A stretch of DNA of 32,399 nucleotides from Treponema sp. (GTDB lineage: Bacteria; Spirochaetota; Spirochaetia; Treponematales; Treponemataceae), in NCBI GenBank assembly GCA_024695475.1, contig JAILIC010000122.1, forward strand, positions 1 through 32,399, in the 5' to 3' direction. Shown piece by piece: positions 25,354 through 32,399 of the stretch. How positions within the stretch are numbered: the stretch's first letter is position 1; each line of letters starts with the position of its first letter. Under the pieces are notes generated by a model. That model did no database searches. It saw only the letters and a list, made by a program, of their open reading frames with translations, and was not told the origin of the DNA. The translations under genes were made by a program, and so were the position numbers.

Positions 25354-27012
25354 ATGAAAGAACATTATAAAAGAATGATCGCTGATAGTGAAAAGAAAGT
25401 AGCTTTGGCATTGCGTAATCAGATAACCGATCCTGAAAATGAATATTGCGGTGGCTTCTTAAATGAAAATGGTTTGGTTGAGGCTAAGATTGCCATATAC
25501 GAAATAACCACTATGACTGCGGTTTACTGTAATAAAGAAAGTACGTTATACCATTCTGAACAAGTAAAAAATTCTATATTGGCAGGATTGACATATATTC
25601 GTTCTGTGCAACATGATAATGGCCTGTTTGATTATATCGACTGTAACTTTTTTTCTGCACCTGATACCGCATTTTGTATTAAGCGATTATTGGCTGCTTA
25701 TTTGTATCTACATGCTCATTTACAAGAGTATGAACGTGATGGTTTTGAGCGTCTTATTCATGACAGAATGGGCGTTATTATTGAACAAGGCGCAGAAGGA
25801 ATGGTGAACGGAGGGTTTCATACTCCAAATCATCGCTGGGCAATAGCATCAAATTTATTGGTTTGTGCTTCCTTGTTTAATCGTCCAGAGTTTGCAAAGC
25901 GTGCTCAGGATTATCTAAATGAAGGTATCGACTGTAATTCTGATGGTGAGTATGCTGAAAAATCAGCCGGTAACTACAATCGAATCAATAATGATGCCAT
26001 GATTACGATTGGAGATTGTACTGGCGATACCTCATACTATGATAATGCTATTAGAAATCTTCGTATGATGCTTACCTATTTTGAACCTAATGGTAGTATT
26101 TTTACTGCAAATTCTACAAGACAAGATAATGGTAAACTGGTATATCCAATTGATTATTATATGGAATATCTTCGTATGGGACATGATTTCAAGATTCCAG
26201 AATTTTTGGATATGGCAAACAAGATATTTGATACTATAGAATGTAATCGTTTGACAGCTCCCGATTTCTTGATTCATATTATGAACAGACCTGACTTGAT
26301 CGAAGTTGAACATGATGGATTATACCAGCAGCCTGATTTTGCAGCATTTTATAAAGATTCTGGTATTGCTCGTGTACATGAAAAAGATTGTACATGGACA
26401 GTCATGCAGGGAAAATCTAATTTCTTGTATGTTACCAACAAGTCAATTGTTCTTGAAGTAAAAGTTGCCGGCAGTTTTTGTGAACATCGTGCATTTATTT
26501 CTGAGTCAATGGATGCTCGTGATGATAAAAAAAGTTATACATTAGAGCAGACTATGAAAGGATGGTATTATCTTCCTTTTGAAACAAAGCCTGAAACTAC
26601 AGATTGGTGGAAGATGGATAATACTAAACGTCCAAAATTACATGGACCTAATTTAAATGTAAAGGTTACTGTAACAGAAGCTCGAGATGCTGATGGATAC
26701 GGAGTTGATTTACACGTTGTTACCAGTGGTGTAAAACCAGCTCCTTTCAGAATTGAGATTGCATGTACTGGAGCCGAGCGTGTAGTTGGTGATCAGTTTG
26801 AGATACCTGCTGATACTGGTAGTGGTATGATAGCAAAGACTGGCATGATAACATTTGAAAATAAAAATGAACATATCAGTATTGGTCCTGCATTTGCTGC
26901 TCACCGTTATACTGCTGGTAAATTTGGCAGTGAACAGGCTTCAAATCGTTGCTTTACTTTATATTTTACAGACTATGTACCATTTGATCGTATTATAAAA
27001 ATACGTTCTTAG
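25354..27012 (+). CDS. Lyase-like (alpha/alpha toroid plus beta-sandwich) protein, possible heparinase II/III relative
   Basis: The 552-residue protein has no signal peptide. The first about 330 residues are helical with repeated aromatic-rich helices, as in alpha/alpha toroids; the rest (about 350-552) is beta-rich. Residues that could be catalytic occur in FHTPNHRWA and in GEYAEKSAGNYNRINNDAM, where a His/Arg and Tyr pair resemble the arrangement in heparinase II/III-type polysaccharide lyases. This is a fold-level guess; I do not recognise the family. It is the last gene of the operon, three bases after the GH38 stop, with GGGAG at 25342-25346 setting the start; an ATG at 25339 inside the GH38 gene is less likely. 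A cytoplasmic lyase would generate the unsaturated uronides that GH105 removes. Confidence 0.65.
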   Translation: MKEHYKRMIADSEKKVALALRNQITDPENEYCGGFLNENGLVEAKIAIYEITTMTAVYCNKESTLYHSEQVKNSILAGLTYIRSVQHDNGLFDYIDCNFFSAPDTAFCIKRLLAAYLYLHAHLQEYERDGFERLIHDRMGVIIEQGAEGMVNGGFHTPNHRWAIASNLLVCASLFNRPEFAKRAQDYLNEGIDCNSDGEYAEKSAGNYNRINNDAMITIGDCTGDTSYYDNAIRNLRMMLTYFEPNGSIFTANSTRQDNGKLVYPIDYYMEYLRMGHDFKIPEFLDMANKIFDTIECNRLTAPDFLIHIMNRPDLIEVEHDGLYQQPDFAAFYKDSGIARVHEKDCTWTVMQGKSNFLYVTNKSIVLEVKVAGSFCEHRAFISESMDARDDKKSYTLEQTMKGWYYLPFETKPETTDWWKMDNTKRPKLHGPNLNVKVTVTEARDADGYGVDLHVVTSGVKPAPFRIEIACTGAERVVGDQFEIPADTGSGMIAKTGMITFENKNEHISIGPAFAAHRYTAGKFGSEQASNRCFTLYFTDYVPFDRIIKIRS

Positions 27013-27013
27013 G

Positions 27014-27019
27014 TATACT
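27014..27019 (+). promoter_or_regulatory. Possible -10 box of the lipid kinase gene
   Basis: TATACT (27014-27019) would start transcription at about 27026, three bases before the ATG; no Shine-Dalgarno sequence is present. No good -35 is seen, and read-through from the operon upstream is also possible because no terminator lies between. Confidence 0.35.
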
Positions 27020-27028
27020 GTTTGTATT

Positions 27029-27967
27029 ATGTATTATTTTATAGTTAATACTCATGGTGGTAGCGGCCGGGCATATAAGACATGGAAATATGTTGAAAAA
27101 CTACTCAAGAAGAAACATATCTCGTATGAGATGTTGAGTACGAATTATCCCGGTCATGCTACTGAACTAACTTCGTCATTGTGCTGTCGTGATGATCAGA
27201 ATATAAGAATAGTCATTGTTGGTGGAGATGGAACAATTAATGAAGTTCTTAATGGAATTACTGATTTTCAAAAAGTTTCAATTGGAGTGATACCAACTGG
27301 TTCTGGTAATGACTTTGCAAGAGGAGCTGGTATTTCCAAGAATACAAAAAAAGCTTTGGCACGAATACTGGATAATACTATCCACTCTATTGATATTGGA
27401 GTAACGTGTACAAAAGATGCTACGCATGTTGTTACAAAACGATATTTTGCAATTAGTTCTGGTTTTGGAATGGATGCTATAGTTTGTAAGCGGGCATTAA
27501 CAAGTCGGATAAAAACTGTTCTTAATTTTTTGCATTTGGGTGGTTTAACTTATATTGTTTTAACCATACAGACCTTGTTCAGTATGAAGATGGAAAAAGT
27601 CGCAGTTGTGTTAAATGCAGGTTTACCTGATGAGCACAAACTGGACTTTGCTAATCTTATATTTCTTGCATGTATGAATTTTAAGGCGGAGGGGGGAGGT
27701 GTCCCTATGGCTCCTGATGCAAGTGCTGAAGATGGCTTGTTGTCTATTTGTTGTGCTTATGGTATTCCAAAATTGGTTGCCTTGTTGGAGTTTCCTCTTT
27801 TAATATTGGGAAAACATCGTTCATTGCAAGGTTTTTATTGTGCCAATTGTAAAACAGTAGATGTACAAACCGCTGCTCCCCTTGTGGTTCATTTAGATGG
27901 GGAGTATGGCGGTGATGTACAATCACTTCATTTTGCGTGTTTGCCTTGTAAGTTGCGTTTATTGTAA
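27029..27967 (+). CDS. Diacylglycerol/lipid kinase (YegS/DagK family)
   Basis: The 312-residue protein carries the DAGK catalytic signatures: NTHGGSGRA at the N-terminus, the nucleotide-binding VGGDGTINEV (GGDGT 65-69) and PTGSGNDFAR (89-98). Members phosphorylate diacylglycerol or related lipids and are membrane-associated in bacteria, recycling diacylglycerol from phospholipid turnover. The C-terminal beta domain, including GGGVPMAPDASAEDGLLSI, is typical. It follows the glycan operon by 16 bases but its role suggests it is a separate gene. It converges with the M18 gene, leaving only 37 bases between, with no clear terminator. Confidence 0.9.
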   Translation: MYYFIVNTHGGSGRAYKTWKYVEKLLKKKHISYEMLSTNYPGHATELTSSLCCRDDQNIRIVIVGGDGTINEVLNGITDFQKVSIGVIPTGSGNDFARGAGISKNTKKALARILDNTIHSIDIGVTCTKDATHVVTKRYFAISSGFGMDAIVCKRALTSRIKTVLNFLHLGGLTYIVLTIQTLFSMKMEKVAVVLNAGLPDEHKLDFANLIFLACMNFKAEGGGVPMAPDASAEDGLLSICCAYGIPKLVALLEFPLLILGKHRSLQGFYCANCKTVDVQTAAPLVVHLDGEYGGDVQSLHFACLPCKLRLL

Positions 27968-28004
27968 CTAGGTGAGAGCTTTTAAGCACCTCCATTTGTA
28001 CGGC

Positions 28005-29345
28005 TTATTCGATTGCCAGCGTCCATGTAGTGCGATAAAACTCGGTAATTGCACGGATCATAAGTGCAGGGTCTTTTGCTCCTGCACTTTCGTAAGGAGA
28101 ATGCATGGCCCATTGTGCTAAGCCGATATCGACAGCAGGAATTGAAACTTGTGTTCCACTTATATTTCCAAGTGTAGAGCCTCCTGCAATATCTGAGCGG
28201 TTGGTGAAGATTTGATAAGGGACAGATGCTCTCTCGCAGACACTTTTAAATACTGAGGCACTGATAGCATCTGATGTGTACTTTTGGGATGCATTGAATT
28301 TAATGACAGGTCCTCCATTGGGAATTGGACGGTTTATCGGATCTGAAGATGCAGAAAAATTTGGATGAAGGGCATGTGCGTTATCTGCACTGATCATAAA
28401 GCTGTTTGCAAGACTCTGTAAAAATGCCTGTTGAGAGCGATTAAAGCACTCATTAATACGTACTAACGTATCATGTAAGAATGTAGATGCGGCTCCTTGT
28501 TGAGTTTGGCTACCGACTTCCTCGTTGTCAAATACGCAATGAACGAGGATGTGTGTATCATTTTCTGAGGCTGTAAAAGCTTTGAATGTTGTAAATGCAC
28601 ATTCTAAATCGTCAAGTTTAGTACTTGCAATGAATTCGTTTTTTGCTCCCCAAAATGTTCCTGGTTGCCTGTTATATAAGTATAAATCTGTGGCGAGTAT
28701 GAGATTTTGTTCAATATTTGCAGAACTGGCAACTAATTCCATGAGCTCTGATTTTTGAGTAGCTTTTTCTTGATTGCAGGAGAGAATTGGTAGCATTTCA
28801 TTTTGTACGTTATACGTATGTCCATTATTAGCATCTCTATTGAAGTGTATAGCTAAATTGGGAATCATTATAAGATCTCGATCAATATTGACTAGCTTTT
28901 GTTTAAGGTTTAACGGATTATCGGTATTGTTACTGTCTTTATAGATGATACGACCTGCAATTGATAAAGGTCTGTCAAACCATGGGGCACACAACATGCC
29001 TCCGTATTTTTCGATATTAAGTTTGATAAAAACGTTATCACTATGTATCTCACTATTTTCCTTGATTTTAAACGAAGGTGAGTCGCTGTGACTTGCTACA
29101 ATAGAAAACCCTTTGTAGTCAGTTTTTGGAACAATAAAAGCAATAATAGAAGAACTATTTTTTGTGACAAAATATTTGCCACCTTTTTGTATATTCCATG
29201 TGTTTTTTTCGTCAAGCTCTATAAAACCGTTTTGAATTAGTTTTTTTGCAAATTGAGCAATTACGTGGAAGCAACTAGGACTGTCTTGAATAAAATCAAG
29301 CAGTTCTTGTGCTGTAGTATCTTTGATATATTCTGTCTGTTTCAT
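28005..29345 (-). CDS. M18-family aminopeptidase
   Basis: This 446-residue cytoplasmic metallopeptidase should remove N-terminal (often acidic) residues from peptides using two metal ions. Expected metal and catalytic residues are in place: H86 in ASHSDSP, the D245-D246 pair in STKLDDLECAF, E275-E276 in FDNEEVGS, D321 in ADNAHALHPNF and H415 in WAMHSPYES. The length matches the family. The M18 family assignment is solid; the gene name is left open. No Shine-Dalgarno sequence is visible ahead of the ATG; a TATATT/TATTCT sequence ends 8-10 bases upstream, so this mRNA may also have almost no leader. It is divergent from the third chemoreceptor gene. Confidence 0.93.
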   Translation of the reverse strand: MKQTEYIKDTTAQELLDFIQDSPSCFHVIAQFAKKLIQNGFIELDEKNTWNIQKGGKYFVTKNSSSIIAFIVPKTDYKGFSIVASHSDSPSFKIKENSEIHSDNVFIKLNIEKYGGMLCAPWFDRPLSIAGRIIYKDSNNTDNPLNLKQKLVNIDRDLIMIPNLAIHFNRDANNGHTYNVQNEMLPILSCNQEKATQKSELMELVASSANIEQNLILATDLYLYNRQPGTFWGAKNEFIASTKLDDLECAFTTFKAFTASENDTHILVHCVFDNEEVGSQTQQGAASTFLHDTLVRINECFNRSQQAFLQSLANSFMISADNAHALHPNFSASSDPINRPIPNGGPVIKFNASQKYTSDAISASVFKSVCERASVPYQIFTNRSDIAGGSTLGNISGTQVSIPAVDIGLAQWAMHSPYESAGAKDPALMIRAITEFYRTTWTLAIE

Positions 29346-29405
29346 AGATACTAGAATATAGTATTGATACTTTTTTTTCTATAATAAGTCTTTTTTTCAG
29401 TGTGT

Positions 29406-29434
29406 TTGACTTTTAGAAAATACTTATATAGAAT
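29406..29434 (+). promoter_or_regulatory. Strong sigma-70 promoter of the third chemoreceptor gene
   Basis: TTGACT (29406-29411) and TAGAAT (29429-29434) each match consensus at five of six positions with ideal 17-base spacing. Transcription should start at about 29441, giving a 24-base leader with AAGGAG. This is a housekeeping-type promoter; I see no flagellar sigma-28 pattern. Confidence 0.7.
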
Positions 29435-29464
29435 AAGCAACGAAGAAAGGAGAACCTATATTTT

Positions 29465-31543
29465 ATGAAGATAAGGAGCCTCGCACTAAAGCTGTTAGGG
29501 CTAGTGCTTACTATTATTGTAGCTTCTAATTGTATCATGGGACTTATTGCCTATGGTACTTCAAAACCATCACTTGAAGCTGCTGTTCAAAATCAGATGG
29601 AAACAACATCAAAAAGCATTGCTGATGCGTTGACTGCTGAGAATCAAAAGGTATTTCATATGCTTGATGGTATTGCTTCGCTTTCTATTATGAGAGATGA
29701 AGATGTAAGCTTATATGAAAAAAATCTGTTTGCTCATGAAGTTGTTGAACTTGATTCTGACTATGTCAATATTAGTTATTATGATATAGATGGTAATGGT
29801 TTTACTCGTGATGGTACTCCGACAAATTTTGCTGGTCGTGCCTATTTTGAGGAGGCAAAAAAAGGTAAGCATGCTATTTTGGAGCCAAATATCAGTCCTG
29901 TAAATGGGCAGCTTTTGATGTTTTATGGTGTTCCTGTTTTTGATGGTAAAACAGTTTTAGGTGTTATTGTTGCTGTTGTTAAAGGCGAGCGACTTTCAAC
30001 ACTATGTGCAGATACTATTGTCGGTCGTGAAGGTCATCCGATTATTCTTAATATGGACAAGGGGACTACAATCGGAGATGCAGATGTTGAGTTTGTAAAA
30101 CAGGGACAGAATCTTCTTGAATCAACACAGGGCGAAATGCACGAAGCTGTGCAGTTGGCATGTTCAGGTAAAGTAGGTTATCATGTCTTTTATGAACCTA
30201 TTCGCAAAAAAAACATGGTAAGCACTTTCCGACCGGTAGATGGAACTAATTGGGTTGTATTCTGCATGGCTCCTCATGAAGACTTCTTTGGATCTATTAA
30301 TCGTATGGTATTTGTTATGATACTGGCAATGGTGCTTTGCGTTGTGATTGCTGCATTGCTGAGTATGCTTGTTGTATCAATAAATATCAAACCGCTTAAA
30401 ATTGTTAAAGATTCTATTCAGGATATAGCAAGTGGAAATGCTGATTTAACAAAACGTATAAAAGTATCTTCAGAAGATGAAGTTGGAGCTGTTGTTGATG
30501 GCTTTAATCAGTTTACTGCTAAGTTGCATACGATTATTGCCCAAATTAAAAACTCAAAGCAGATGCTTACTGAGGTAGGTGATGACTTAGGAGCAAGTAC
30601 GGAGGATACAGGTACTTCAATTAAGGAAATCTTATCTCAGATTTCAAGTATGAGTACACAGATTGTTAATCAGAGTAACAGTGTTAGTCAAACTGCGGGG
30701 GCTGTTAATCAAATTGCCTCAAATATTGAGTCTCTTGAGCATATGATTGAATCTCAATCTGCTGGGGTTACGCAGGCATCTGCTGCGGTAGAAGAGATGA
30801 TTGGTAATATTGCATCAGTAAATCAATCTGTTGATAAAATGGCTGCTTCATTTGCGGAATTGCAAACCAATGCTCAGAATGGTTCTACAAAACAACTTGA
30901 TGTAAATGAACGTATTGAGCAGATTGAAAACCAGTCAGAAATGTTGCAAGAAGCGAATCAGGCTATTGCAAGTATCGCAAGTCAGACAAATTTACTTGCA
31001 ATGAATGCAGCTATCGAAGCAGCTCATGCAGGTGATGCTGGTAAAGGTTTTAGTGTTGTTGCAGATGAAATACGAAAACTGTCAGAAACTTCTTCTGCAC
31101 AATCAAAAACAATTGGTCAGCAGCTTAATAGCATTAAGGAATCAATTAGCAGTGTTGTTAGTGCGAGTGCTGAATCAAGTGAAGCTTTCCAGTCTGTATC
31201 TAATAAGATAAAAGAAACTGACGAACTTGTTCGCCAGATAAAATCTGCAATGCAAGAGCAACAGGAAGGATCTCATCAGATTACGCAAGTTTTACATACC
31301 ATGAATGATAGTACTATTGAAGTACGGAATGCTTCTTCTGAAATGGCAGCCGGTAATAAAGCTATTTTGCAGGAAGTTCGTGCTTTGCAAGATGCTACAT
31401 TGACTATGAAAGAAAATATGACACAAATGTCTAATGGTGCTCGTAAAATCGATGAAACTGGTTCTGCATTACATGATATTTCTGAAAAGATGAAATCTTC
31501 TATTGAAGATATTGGTACTCAAATAGATCAATTTCATGTGTAA
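29465..31543 (+). CDS. Methyl-accepting chemotaxis protein (dCache-HAMP-MCP signal)
   Basis: This 692-residue chemoreceptor has a first membrane helix at about residues 8-28 and a periplasmic double-Cache-like sensor (about 35-275) with [11 protein letters not shown] in the membrane-distal module. The second membrane helix is about 281-304, followed by HAMP and the coiled-coil signalling domain. The hairpin tip starts near residue 496 ([22 protein letters not shown]). The signalling half is close to that of the first receptor in the window, while the sensor is distinct. The start follows AAGGAG. It ends in DQFHV and is followed by a strong terminator. Confidence 0.95.
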   Translation: MKIRSLALKLLGLVLTIIVASNCIMGLIAYGTSKPSLEAAVQNQMETTSKSIADALTAENQKVFHMLDGIASLSIMRDEDVSLYEKNLFAHEVVELDSDYVNISYYDIDGNGFTRDGTPTNFAGRAYFEEAKKGKHAILEPNISPVNGQLLMFYGVPVFDGKTVLGVIVAVVKGERLSTLCADTIVGREGHPIILNMDKGTTIGDADVEFVKQGQNLLESTQGEMHEAVQLACSGKVGYHVFYEPIRKKNMVSTFRPVDGTNWVVFCMAPHEDFFGSINRMVFVMILAMVLCVVIAALLSMLVVSINIKPLKIVKDSIQDIASGNADLTKRIKVSSEDEVGAVVDGFNQFTAKLHTIIAQIKNSKQMLTEVGDDLGASTEDTGTSIKEILSQISSMSTQIVNQSNSVSQTAGAVNQIASNIESLEHMIESQSAGVTQASAAVEEMIGNIASVNQSVDKMAASFAELQTNAQNGSTKQLDVNERIEQIENQSEMLQEANQAIASIASQTNLLAMNAAIEAAHAGDAGKGFSVVADEIRKLSETSSAQSKTIGQQLNSIKESISSVVSASAESSEAFQSVSNKIKETDELVRQIKSAMQEQQEGSHQITQVLHTMNDSTIEVRNASSEMAAGNKAILQEVRALQDATLTMKENMTQMSNGARKIDETGSALHDISEKMKSSIEDIGTQIDQFHV

Positions 31544-31561
31544 CATATAGCAAGTTTGTAT

Positions 31562-31597
31562 AAAGGGAACTGTTGAAGTGAGCAGTTCCCTTTTTTT
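31562..31597 (+). terminator. Rho-independent terminator after the third chemoreceptor gene
   Basis: AAAGGGAACTG (31562-31572) pairs perfectly with CAGTTCCCTTT (31583-31593) around a 10-base loop, followed by seven T (31591-31597). Confidence 0.93.
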
Positions 31598-31666
31598 ATC
31601 TCTATATGAGATATGATAAGTGTGTGCTTTGATTATGTGTTTTTTGAGGTTATCTAGTGAATGTTA

Positions 31667-31695
31667 TTGCATTTTTATTTTATTAGATGTATAAA
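31667..31695 (+). promoter_or_regulatory. Predicted promoter of argJ
   Basis: TTGCAT (31667-31672) and TATAAA (31690-31695) are spaced by 17 bases. Transcription would start near 31702, giving a leader of about 38 bases that contains the ribosome binding site CTGGAG. No clear ArgR box is seen. Confidence 0.5.
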
Positions 31696-31739
31696 TATGC
31701 TAGATATTTTGTATATTTATGTATCTGGAGTGAAAATAT

Positions 31740-32399
31740 ATGCCTAACAGTATACACTATATAGATGGTGGTGTAACGGCTGCACAGGGGTTTACGGCCA
31801 ATGGTGTTCTTTGTCATATTAAGGCTAGTAGGACAACAAATGATACAGCTTTGATTTTCTCTGAAAAGCCATGTCATGCAGCAGGTGTGTTTACGCAAAA
31901 TCGAGTAAAGGCAGAATGTGTTAAACTTACTAAAAAACATCTCGCTGATGGTTGCATTCAGGCTGTTATTGCCAATAGTGGTAATGCAAATGCCTGTACG
32001 GGCGAACAAGGTGCTAAAAATGCCTATCGTATGGCTCAGTGTGTAGCTTCTGCATTACATATTAAGGCGGAAGATGTTATTGTTTGTTCTACAGGTGTAA
32101 TTGGGCAGCAGCTACCGGTAGAAAAAATCGAAGAACATATAGAGGAGCTTAAGAATGGGTTGTCAAAAAAAGGTCATGAAGAAGCTCGTATTGCTATTAT
32201 GACAACTGATACTCATTATAAGGAATGTGCCGTACAAGGTCAGGTTGGTGGTAAAACAATAACTATAGGTGCAATGTGCAAAGGCAGCGGTATGATACAC
32301 ATAAATCTTGGTACCATGCTTTGCTTTATCACAACAGATTGTGCTATTTCTGTACCGATGTTATCACAAGCTATAAAGGAAACCGTACAGGGAACCTAT
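31740..32399 (+). CDS. argJ: Glutamate N-acetyltransferase/ornithine acetyltransferase (5' part, runs off window)
   Basis: The first 220 codons of ArgJ are present and the gene continues past the window. ArgJ transfers the acetyl group from N-acetylornithine to glutamate in the cyclic arginine pathway, and some members also use acetyl-CoA. Matching segments are TAAQGFTANGV at the start, VFTQNRVKA, IANSGNANACTGEQG, the oxyanion-hole STGVIGQQLP, and KGSGMIHINLGTML with the nucleophile Thr at residue 192. The precursor is normally self-cleaved just before this Thr; here the preceding residue is Gly rather than the usual Ala. CTGGAG at 31725-31730 supports the start. Confidence 0.93.
   Translation, partial: MPNSIHYIDGGVTAAQGFTANGVLCHIKASRTTNDTALIFSEKPCHAAGVFTQNRVKAECVKLTKKHLADGCIQAVIANSGNANACTGEQGAKNAYRMAQCVASALHIKAEDVIVCSTGVIGQQLPVEKIEEHIEELKNGLSKKGHEEARIAIMTTDTHYKECAVQGQVGGKTITIGAMCKGSGMIHINLGTMLCFITTDCAISVPMLSQAIKETVQGTY

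Noticed and set aside
27970-27991. Terminator between the convergent lipid kinase and M18 genes
   Set aside because: AGGTG/CACCT is only a five-pair stem with bulges and no T-run on either strand.
1-32399. CRISPR arrays, insertion sequences, tRNA or rRNA genes
   Set aside because: Reading both strands revealed no regularly spaced repeats, transposase-like frames, cloverleaf sequences or rRNA-like segments; minus-strand frames inside plus-strand genes look like coding shadows.

Overview
The window looks like chromosomal DNA from a motile, host- or rumen-type spirochaete close to Treponema. This rests on the AT-rich composition, three long double-Cache chemoreceptors with nearly identical Treponema-style signalling domains, and the mix of biosynthetic and glycan genes. 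It is inferred from protein families; no rRNA gene is present to settle it. I see no mobile element, CRISPR array, rRNA or tRNA.

Layout. (1) 1-7439: a chemoreceptor, a leucine-attenuated leuA (leader peptide, terminator, 2-isopropylmalate synthase), an orphan D12-class adenine methyltransferase preceded by a perfect inverted repeat, and a second chemoreceptor with two stem-loops in its leader. (2) 7561-10583: an M16-like lipoprotein without the zinc motif, then gltX and a strong terminator. (3) 10593-12432: a sugar isomerase/epimerase-like gene divergent from an AraC-family regulator. (4) 12441-27012: one long run of ten co-oriented genes, mostly overlapping or closely spaced: GH105 unsaturated uronyl hydrolase, family-5 solute-binding protein, two Opp/Dpp-type permeases, two ATPases, a HAD-like protein, an unknown protein, an MFS transporter, a GH38 alpha-mannosidase and a large lyase-like protein. 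(5) 27029-32399: a YegS/DagK-type lipid kinase, an M18 aminopeptidase on the minus strand, a third chemoreceptor and the 5' part of argJ.

How the genes may work together. Block 4 reads as a catabolic locus for acidic, mannose-containing oligosaccharides. An Opp-type importer would bring in oligomers. Cytoplasmic enzymes (lyase-like protein, GH105, GH38; none with a signal peptide) would take them apart. The AraC-family protein probably controls the locus from two 20-bp direct repeats spaced 31 bp apart, the nearer one lying on the GH105 -35 region. An intercistronic terminator after the binding-protein gene should make that protein more abundant than the permeases.

Two themes cut across the window. 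First, leuA carries a classical transcription attenuator with three consecutive CUA codons. Second, several genes that begin transcription units lack a Shine-Dalgarno sequence and have a -10 box placed so that transcription would start at or within about three bases of the ATG. Operon-internal genes mostly have good Shine-Dalgarno sequences. This suggests frequent leaderless mRNAs.
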